Source: Victivallales bacterium (lineage in GTDB: Bacteria > Verrucomicrobiota > Lentisphaeria > Oligosphaerales > Oligosphaeraceae). Taken from it: 10,335 nt of DNA. Within the stretch, counting starts at the first letter, position 1. Each line of letters starts with the position of its first letter. The notes under the pieces are model-generated. The model searched no databases. It was not told the origin of the DNA and saw only the letters and a list, made by a program, of their open reading frames with translations. A program made the translations under genes and the position numbers. Location of the stretch: positions 1 through 10,335 of the forward strand of contig JAFZZD010000525.1 of assembly GCA_017615955.1 (NCBI GenBank), read 5' to 3'. Below, in pieces: positions 1 to 7,400 of this stretch.

Positions 1-11
1 CTGCGGGCACT

Positions 12-48
12 AGCCGCTTCGCGGCTTCAATTGCCTCCCCTCATGGGG
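12..48. other. Two small hairpins downstream of the lipoprotein gene
   Basis: AGCCGC, loop TTC, GCGGCT (12-26) and CCCC, loop TCAT, GGGG (37-48) lie within 60 bases after the lipoprotein stop codon. Neither is followed by a T run on the minus strand, so they may mark the 3-prime end of the transcript without being classic terminators. They do not resemble the REP-like family. Confidence 0.35.
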
Positions 49-70
49 AACATAGCCTTAAACAAAGCTT

Positions 71-1168
71 TTAGAGACGGCTTTCCACCTTCCCGCAATA
101 CTTTTTAAACACCTCATAAAAGCCTGGCTTTATCATGTCATGGCCATTGCACACCAGCAAGGTGCGCCCGCCGGCGGCGAGTATCGTCTGAAGCTCTATT
201 TCCAGCTGTTCAGGGGACTTGTATGCCAGTGCCTCACCCTGCTTCGCATTTAAGCCCACGAAGGGAATGCCCTCCGAATTGGAATGGTACTTCTTCGCAT
301 GCTTCAGCACATACTTGGTGTAATTCGTGACCTTGTCCAACGGCCATTGGAAATACCAGGCGACGGTCTGACAGCAATAGTCCACCTTCGTGCGGTTTGC
401 GAACAATGGGTCCGGCTCAAACGAAGGCCAGTAATGCGCCAGCACCTTGAAGTCAGGACGCTTCTCCTTGACGTAGTCGATCATCGCATTGAAGTAATTG
501 ACCAGCAATTCTCTATAGAACAGATCCTTGTTGGCCTGGGTGTCGGCCAGCTTGTTCCTTTCAAGGAATGCCCTGTAGTCCCGCAGGCACTTCTCGCAGT
601 AGCATCCATGCAGGTTGGTATATCCGATGCCGTCGAAATATATGCCTTTCACTCCAGGAATCGCCTTGGCGAGAATGCCGTCAATCTTCTTCTTTGACAT
701 GGCATAGTTCTCATCGCTGTTGAAACAGGGCGTATCGAATGTCATCACATTCATTGCGCCATTGTCAGGTTCACCGCCGTAGCGATACCCCTTCTCCAGC
801 TTGCGCTGCAGGAGGATCTTTGCACGCTCCTCCTTGGGAAGTGCCTTGTCCAAGTCCTTGCCCTTCACGTAATCCCTGTATGCGGCTTCCTCCTTTGTAA
901 TGACCTGCGGATGCGGTCCCGCTGGCAAAAAGGTACCGCAATATGGCGTCATTCCATATTTTACGGCCAGGTCATAGTCCTTCTGCGTGATGACCCTAAT
1001 GTCAGTCACACCAATCTCGGCAAATTTCCTGGTGTTTTCCTCGCCTCTTGCGACACCCCAGCAATACAGACGCTGAAATCTAGGCGGCTTGGATGCAAAT
1101 GTGCTGCACCCGCAGACAAGCAGAACCGCCACAACCAAAAACAACATACACAAAAAACTTCGCTTCAT
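71..1168 (-). CDS. Putative glycoside-hydrolase-like lipoprotein (TIM-barrel type)
   Basis: The 365-residue product begins with MKR, a hydrophobic stretch (about residues 5-18) and a lipobox-like VCGC, so Cys21 is the likely lipidated residue. Cys at the -2 position is unusual for a lipobox. Ser22 follows, which would suit outer-membrane retention. The mature part looks like a TIM barrel. An early WGVARG segment and the FAEIGVTDIRV helix-strand unit lead to a strand GIYFDGIGY with Asp179, followed by a CYCEKC motif (Cys189, Cys191, Cys194). That pattern, an acidic residue on a strand followed by a CxCxxC-type cluster and a helix, is familiar from hypothetical glycosyl hydrolase (GHL6-like) and GH42-related barrels, where it can be structural or bind metal. 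Substrate and catalytic pair are not assignable. The start is supported by AGGAG seven bases upstream. A non-enzymatic sugar-binding or degenerate barrel is possible. Confidence 0.85.
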   Translation of the reverse strand: MKRSFLCMLFLVVAVLLVCGCSTFASKPPRFQRLYCWGVARGEENTRKFAEIGVTDIRVITQKDYDLAVKYGMTPYCGTFLPAGPHPQVITKEEAAYRDYVKGKDLDKALPKEERAKILLQRKLEKGYRYGGEPDNGAMNVMTFDTPCFNSDENYAMSKKKIDGILAKAIPGVKGIYFDGIGYTNLHGCYCEKCLRDYRAFLERNKLADTQANKDLFYRELLVNYFNAMIDYVKEKRPDFKVLAHYWPSFEPDPLFANRTKVDYCCQTVAWYFQWPLDKVTNYTKYVLKHAKKYHSNSEGIPFVGLNAKQGEALAYKSPEQLEIELQTILAAGGRTLLVCNGHDMIKPGFYEVFKKYCGKVESRL

Positions 1169-1175
1169 AATCTTT

Positions 1176-1181
1176 CTCCTA
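1176..1181 (-). promoter_or_regulatory. Ribosome binding site of the lipoprotein gene
   Basis: The minus strand reads TAGGAG, with seven bases (AAAGATT) before the ATG at 1166-1168. This is a strong Shine-Dalgarno match and supports that start. Confidence 0.8.
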
Positions 1182-1189
1182 AATGGAAA

Positions 1190-1195
1190 ATTATA
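1190..1195 (-). promoter_or_regulatory. Candidate -10 box of the lipoprotein gene
   Basis: The minus strand reads TATAAT, a perfect -10 consensus, about 20 bases before the ribosome binding site. No good TTGACA-like -35 box sits 16-18 bases upstream, so the promoter may be weak or activator-dependent, or the gene may be reached by read-through. Confidence 0.4.
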
Positions 1196-1226
1196 AACAA
1201 GAAGTTAAAGTATTAGCTACGGCTTT

Positions 1227-1262
1227 AGCGCAGCGTACCTCGCCGTCGCACCAAGGGCGTAC
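1227..1262 (+). repeat. Degenerate REP-like element, copy A
   Basis: The core CCTCGCCGTCGCACCAA at 1238-1254 extends to 1259 and matches 10247-10268 at 19 of 22 bases. The left arm of the first stem has decayed. It faces copy B: 1238-1257 and 1378-1397 are an inverted repeat matching at 18 of 20 bases, so a transcript running through could fold into a long hairpin. Confidence 0.55.
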
Positions 1263-1300
1263 GGTCACTACTACTGTCACTCGCCATATGCGTACTCTTG

Positions 1301-1325
1301 ACACCAATGGTGTGCTTCACGCAAA
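1301..1325 (+). repeat. Partial REP-like element, second-hairpin copy
   Basis: Nineteen of 25 bases match 10257-10281. It contains a perfect small palindrome, ACACC, loop AAT, GGTGT (1301-1313), and the trailing TCACGCAA that corresponds to TCATGCAA upstream of the giant gene. The first stem is not recognisable in front of it. Confidence 0.4.
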
Positions 1326-1347
1326 AGGCTTGCAGCAATAGTGCTGC
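1323..1347 (-). terminator. Weak terminator-like hairpin after the giant gene
   Basis: On the minus strand GCAGCA, loop CTAT, TGCTGC forms a 6-base stem (1332-1347), followed after a few bases by TTTT (1323-1326). The T run is short and offset, so this is not a convincing intrinsic terminator. Copy B just before it would also fold strongly in the transcript and may do the same job. Confidence 0.3.
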
Positions 1348-1353
1348 TATCAA

Positions 1354-1430
1354 GGCACGTTCCTTGCGAGAGGCTCGCCATTGGCGCGACGGCGAGGACG
1401 CCGTCGCTACTACGGCAACTGGCAAGGCAC
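1354..1430 (-). repeat. REP-like palindromic element, copy B (inverted orientation)
   Basis: Read on the minus strand, this copy matches the one upstream of the giant gene (10214-10290) without gaps: by hand count 63 of 77 positions, with 29 of 30 in the core. The core is CCGTAGTA followed by a perfect 9-base stem (GCGACGGCG, loop TCCT, CGCCGTCGC), then a second small hairpin (CGCC, loop AAT, GGCG). A 10-base direct repeat CAAGGCACGT lies at both edges (1351-1360 and 1423-1432). GTAG just before a palindrome is the layout of REP elements mobilised by RAYT transposases; no such gene is in the window. Confidence 0.7.
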
Positions 1431-1436
1431 GTCGCC

Positions 1437-4400
1437 TTATGCAAGCATACCCAGGCTGACATTGTAGGATGTGTCGTACTTCTGCACATTGGTACATGTG
1501 ATGCCAAGGTAATATTCGCCAGCAGCCAGTGCCTTGCTGGAAGCCACGCTGCCGTCCTTGAACGCCGCCAGCGAGACAGCCTTGCCCTTGGCATCCAGGC
1601 AGCTCAACTTGAGCTGCTTCGCCTTGACGGCGGCCTCCGTTTCCTCGTCAAATGTCAATGACAGCTTGCCCGCCTCAGCCACTTCGAATTTGTAGAAGTC
1701 CGCCGTGTCACCAAAGCCAACCCAGCCATTAAGCACATCGCCAATGGCCGCTGCATCATTTGAAGCCACTGCCTTCCAGGTGTCGTTGGAGTTGTCGCAG
1801 TTCTCGAACAGCTCGTATCTGTCGCCATACACGACGGTGAAGTCCGCGCTGCCGCCCTTCTTGGCGGTAGTGCACTCCATTGAGATGTAGTATGTGCCCC
1901 CATTGAGCAGCAGCTCCTTGGGGGAGGCGGTGTACTGCGTCTTGTCCTTGTTGGCCTTCAGCGTGGTTGCCTGTATGGACTTCAGCTTGTTGGTCTTGGC
2001 GTCCAACTGCCACACCGTGAACTTGGTGGCGTCCGTGGCGGCCAGGTCCAGGGCGAGGCGGGCGGGCGTTTCCAGAACCATCCTGCGGTAGTCGATTGCG
2101 TCGCCGTAGCCTGTCCAGTCCTCCCATTCACCGCCGAAGTCTGGCAATTCCGCCGCGTTCCACGCGTCATCGTCATTGTTGCCCCCGGTGAAGAATGCGC
2201 TCTTTTCGCTGGCGGCGATGGTGTAGTCCGCATCGCCGCCCTTCTTGGCGCTGGTGCTCTCCATCGCCACGTAGTATGTGCCCTTTTCCAGGAGCAGATT
2301 CTTCGTGGTAGCATTCACGTTGGCCTTCAGAGTGGTGCTCTGGAGGCTCTTCAGCGAATATGTGGTGACGCCCTTGCTCTCCTTGCTTTGCAGCTGATAT
2401 ACCGTGAACTTCGCCGCGTCGGTGCTTGTCAGGTCGAATGCCAGGCTGGCTGCGCTGCCCAACGTGAACGCCGCATAGTCGAATGCATCTCCGAAGCCCA
2501 CCCAGCCATCGTTTCGGAGTATTTCGCTTTCAGCAGTCACAACGCCCAGAGTGGCCTCAAGACCCTCCGCGCCCGCTGTCTTCATAGTTGTCCAGTCGTC
2601 ACTGTTGTCTCCAGCGGTGTAGAACTTTGACTTCGCGCCAAGGGCGATCGTGTAGTCTGCACTTCCGCCCTTCTTGGCGTTGGTGCCCTCCATTGCAACA
2701 TAGTAGGTGCCTTCCTCCAGCAGCAGGTCCTTGGTGGTTGCCTTCACGTTGGCCTTCAGCGTGGTGCTTTGCAGACTCTTCAGAGAGTATGTGGTGACAT
2801 TCTTGCTCACTTTGCTCTGAAGCTGATATATGGTGAACTTTGCCGCGTCTGTGGCGTTCAGGTCGAACGCAAGGCTGGCTGCGCTGTCCAATGTGAATGC
2901 CGCGTAGTCTATTGCGTCACCATAGCCTACCCAGCCATCCTCCACAAGAGTGCCGCTTTCCGCAGTCACAGTGCCCAGCGTGGCCGCCAGGCCTTCCGCG
3001 CCCCTTGTCTTCATTTCCGTCCAGTCGTCACTGTTGTCACCCTCGGTGAAGAACACGCTCTTGTCACTCACGGCTATTGTGTACAACTCATCCGCTGACT
3101 TCTTGTCGTTGGCTGCCACGCCGATGTAGTATGTGCCCGCCTCAAGGAGCAGGTTCTTTGTGGTGGTCGCAACGTTCGCCTTGAGCGTTGTGGCCTGCAT
3201 GCTCTTCAGCGAGTATGTAGTCACGCCCTTGCTCTCCTTGCTCAGCAGCTGGTAGATTGTGAACTTGGCGGCATTCACGCTGCTGACGGTGAATGACAGG
3301 GACGCAGCGCTCTCCAGTTCGATTGCCATATAGTCAATCTTGTCATCCTTGCCAATCTCCTCAATAAATGAAGCACCAATTTCCGCCACGCCAAAGTTGC
3401 CGATTTCATCGCTGTCAGGTCCATTTGTCGCCAGGTCAGTCCAGTCATCGGCAGTTGGAATGATTGTCGAGACAAAATACCCTTCGGTTATGGTCTCGTT
3501 GCCAACAGCATCAACAAGAAGGAAGCTCACAATGCCTCTTTCTGAAACGCAAAGCTCATTGCCTGGGAAATCCACCCAATCGTCTCCGTTCCAGGAGTAT
3601 TTCAATTGGGAGAGTGGCTCGCTTGCCGTAAGCGCAATTGTCACAATTCCATCTGCATTTGGTTCAGAGACATCCAAATTGGACACAACAGGCGCGACCT
3701 TGTCAATGTTGCTGACAGTGCATGAAGTGACGTCGGACACATTGCCGGCGGCGTCAATGCCCCTGAAATAAATAGTGCCGTTTCCTGCCATTGCCACGCC
3801 ATCGGTGTATGCGCTCCACTTCTGCCCGTCAAGGGAATACTGTCTCTGCTCTGTATCCTCGCTGAATGTGGCTGTGACAATGACATCTTGGTTAGTGGGC
3901 AAAGTCGTGCTTGCAGTCGCCGTAGGTGCTTCAGGTGCCTCTTTGTCTATGTTGCTGACCTGGAACTGCGTCACATCAGAAACATTGCCTGTTTCATCCA
4001 ATGCGCGGAATGAAACAATGGCATTTGAGGTAACTAGCACCTGACTGTCATACGCCCGCCAATCGTCATCATCCCCAAAACGATATTGCACATTGCAGAT
4101 GCCAAAGTCATCCTCGTATTCCACGAAAATGCTGACATCCTGGTTGGTCGGCTCACTAGGTGTGGCAACAATGGATTTCAAAACCGGTGCGGCACTATCC
4201 ACGAACACAACGTTTTGTTCGGCTGACCAATCGGAATAGTTGCCGGCCTCGTCAAATGCCCTGATCTGGCAAGTATGGGTTCCTGCAGTTATGTTTTCCA
4301 TGGTGTAAGTGGTCTGCTCCACTGTTCTGACCTGCCCATCCCACTTAAGTTCATAGCCCTTGACTCCAACATTGTCAGTCGCCGCCTGCCAGGTAAGAGT

Positions 4401-7400
4401 GGCGTTTCGACCAACTCCTTGCTGGACTTGGATTTGCCCATTAAGCACTGGAACCTCGCGGTCCTTCATTGCACTGCCGGACACGGTGAGAACCAATGTG
4501 TGCTTGGATGAGGTCTTCTGGTTGGCCAGCGAATACGTCACACCATTCACATTGACTGAATCGTTTGCCTTCAGATTGAGGGTTCGTCCATCAACCGTCA
4601 TTGTTATGCCGGAAACCGAAGACAAATCCTTTGCGCCAACCAAGGAGTAGGCGCCATCGGAGCTTACGTCATCCGCATTGACTGACATGCTCAAATAGCT
4701 GCTCCACTTTGACATTGTCCAGCGCGTCCCCTCCAGTGAGGCATCATCCAGCACAAATTGCAGAGCTGTAGAGCCGTTTGCAGTGAAATCTCCATAAATA
4801 GAGGCTCCGCTTGATATGCTTATCTGGGAATTGGAGCCAACTCGTATGTTGCCCACCACAAGTGCTTCGTCTGTAAAGGCAAGCTCGGCTTTGCCGTATG
4901 TGTAAACCGAATAGCTGCTCTTGGCAAGCCCCAGCAACTCGGCGCTGTTTTCACCGAAATGCTTCAGCTTTTCAGCAAGCGTCGCCTTGTCGTTGGCGGC
5001 ACTTGACTTTCCGGCGAAAACAATTCCGCTTATCGAGGCAGTCAAAGCATCATCGCCATACAGACCATACGAGCCATTCTGCGCCGTGGCCATGATTATT
5101 CCCCCTACGTCGCCGTTAACCGTCAGTCCGCCTCCAGCATAAAGTCCGTATGCGTCACTGCCAGCGCAGGCATATCCGGCAAGATATATTTGCCCGTCCA
5201 TGCCGCCATTGAAAACCAAATCCCCTTCAGCGTCAAAGCCAGTCATCCGCCCAGAACGGTTTTCATTAAGGCCTCGGCAGTCAAGAACACCTGTTATTGT
5301 TCCGCCAAAATCGCCGTTTACAGTCAGATTGCCAGCGGCTTGAACGCCTGTTGCGAAGTTGCCTGGTCCATAAGAGCCATTCGAGGCCTCAAACACGATG
5401 CTTTCCGCTCCAGAAGCAGCCCCATTGAAGTTCACTGTCAGGTTATTGCCCTTTATGCCAGCGGCGGTAATGCAGTTTGAAACATCGGAATGAAGGGTGA
5501 TATTTGTTCCCTCAAATGTGACTATGCCATCGCAGAAGTCTCCCCAATAGGCATCATCGCCGAACAGAATAGCCGCATTTCTTATGCTGGAGCAACTCAA
5601 TGCATTGTCGCCGAGCAATGTGACCGTGTACTCTCCTGTTGGCAACTGCACGCAGCCAGGATAGTATGCTTTAATTGAGGTCCCCTGGGCCAGGGTCACA
5701 TCGGAATATGCAGTTTCAGTGGCGGTCAATTCGCCTTCAAGCCTCTTGCTGAAGTCTATTACCGCGTCGCTCCAATTAGTCCATGGAGATGTATTTCCCG
5801 CTCCATCCACACTGCGGAGACGCCAATGCCAGGTTCCGTTGGACAATGACAGACTGGCGTTGGGCGAGGCAAACAGTTTGCTGCTTGAATTGGAGAAGTC
5901 CTCGTTACGCGAATATTCCATTTCATATTTGACGCCTGAGAAATCCTGAACGGCTTCCCAGCTGATGTTCAGCATGTTTTCTTCTATGCTTGATGTGAGA
6001 TTTGCTGGTGTCAGTGGCGGTGTATTGTCAGTTCCTGTCACGGCAAGGTTCCAGGCATTCGTTCCCTTGGTAAGTCTGACATTCCGACCATCGCCCAGCG
6101 TTGCACTGCCGTTTGCTGAAATTGCAGTGCTGTATTCTCCGCTTTTCACCGTGATTGTCGCAGAGGAAAGGTTGCCCAGACTGCCTTTGACAAGGGTATA
6201 GTTTCCCCATGCGTTGCCAACGTCTATGGTGATATTGGCATTCGCGGCAATGCCGCCGCTACTAAAGGACAGGAACGCATCACCCAGCTGCGTCTGGACA
6301 TTGAAGATGTAGCTTGACACGCCAACAATGCCATTTCCGCTGATGTCCTGCACACGCCCGCCGATGGTAAGAACGCCACGCATATATCCAAGCGGCCAGC
6401 TATAGACTATGCCGCCCTGCTCGACCGTCAAATCGTAGGCAATGGCCCCCTCGCGCAGACTCATGGAGGCCCCGCTGCCTATAATCGCGCTGGAGACCAC
6501 GCCGCCGCTGCTTACATTCACCCAACCGCCAGAAGCTGCAATGCCATTGGCTATGCCTCCACTATTAACATTCACACAGCCACCAGTGCTCATGATGGTG
6601 CCATTGGCAACACCACTTGAGTAGATGGACATAGTACCGCCGCCGCTCACCATGGTGGCATTGGCGGTTCCTGCTTCAGAAATATCAATCTGGCCATTAT
6701 TATTCACAATGGTGTCATTGGCGATTCCACCTCCGGCAACATAAAGTTCCGCACCTGAAGCCACCCTCGTCCTATTGGCCACACCACCGCTCTCAAGGTA
6801 AGTTTCGCCACCATCAATCAAAGTGTTATCGTTGGCCACGCCACCTGAAACAATAATACTTCCACTCAAGAAATGATAACGGCCATCACCATCGGTCCAG
6901 TTACTTGCAAAAGCTGAAACGTTTTCAACAAGCCCACCCTCATACACATAAATAACACTGTCGCTGGAAGCTGTTCCGCCGTTCAAAACCCCACCATCAA
7001 AAATTTCAGCAGTACCCTCGACAATTGACACATCACTTGCTATCGTGCCTGAATGAATTGTTGTACTGCAGCCTTCAAGCACAACACCGCTAATCACATT
7101 TGACGCAAATGTAACATGTGCGCCCTCCACCACATCTACCATGCCGCCATTTTCAACAACGTCAATGGCTGTTCCACAAAACTGAACATAAGCACCTTGG
7201 TTGATGATGACGCCGTTGGCTGTACCTTCTTCCCCGACATACATGTAACCACCAGAATTGAGGGTGGTCCTGTTCGCAATTCCATACACATCAATGCCAG
7301 CGGACGAATTGACAATGGTGTCATTTGCTGTTCCACTTACATCTAGTTCCAGCCAGCCGTATGCATTGACAGTGGTGCTATTTGCAGTTCCCCCACCTAC

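Noticed and set aside
1225..1594. Short minus-strand frames overlapping the 3-prime end of the giant gene and the intergenic repeats
   Set aside because: Their sequences are low-complexity translations of the palindromic repeats and of the shifted PPC-like coding region, with no convincing ribosome binding site.
1440..1796. C-terminal autotransporter barrel or RTX-type secretion signal
   Set aside because: The tail is a PPC-like unit ending SLGMLA. There is no terminal aromatic residue typical of a barrel and no GGxGxD nonapeptide.
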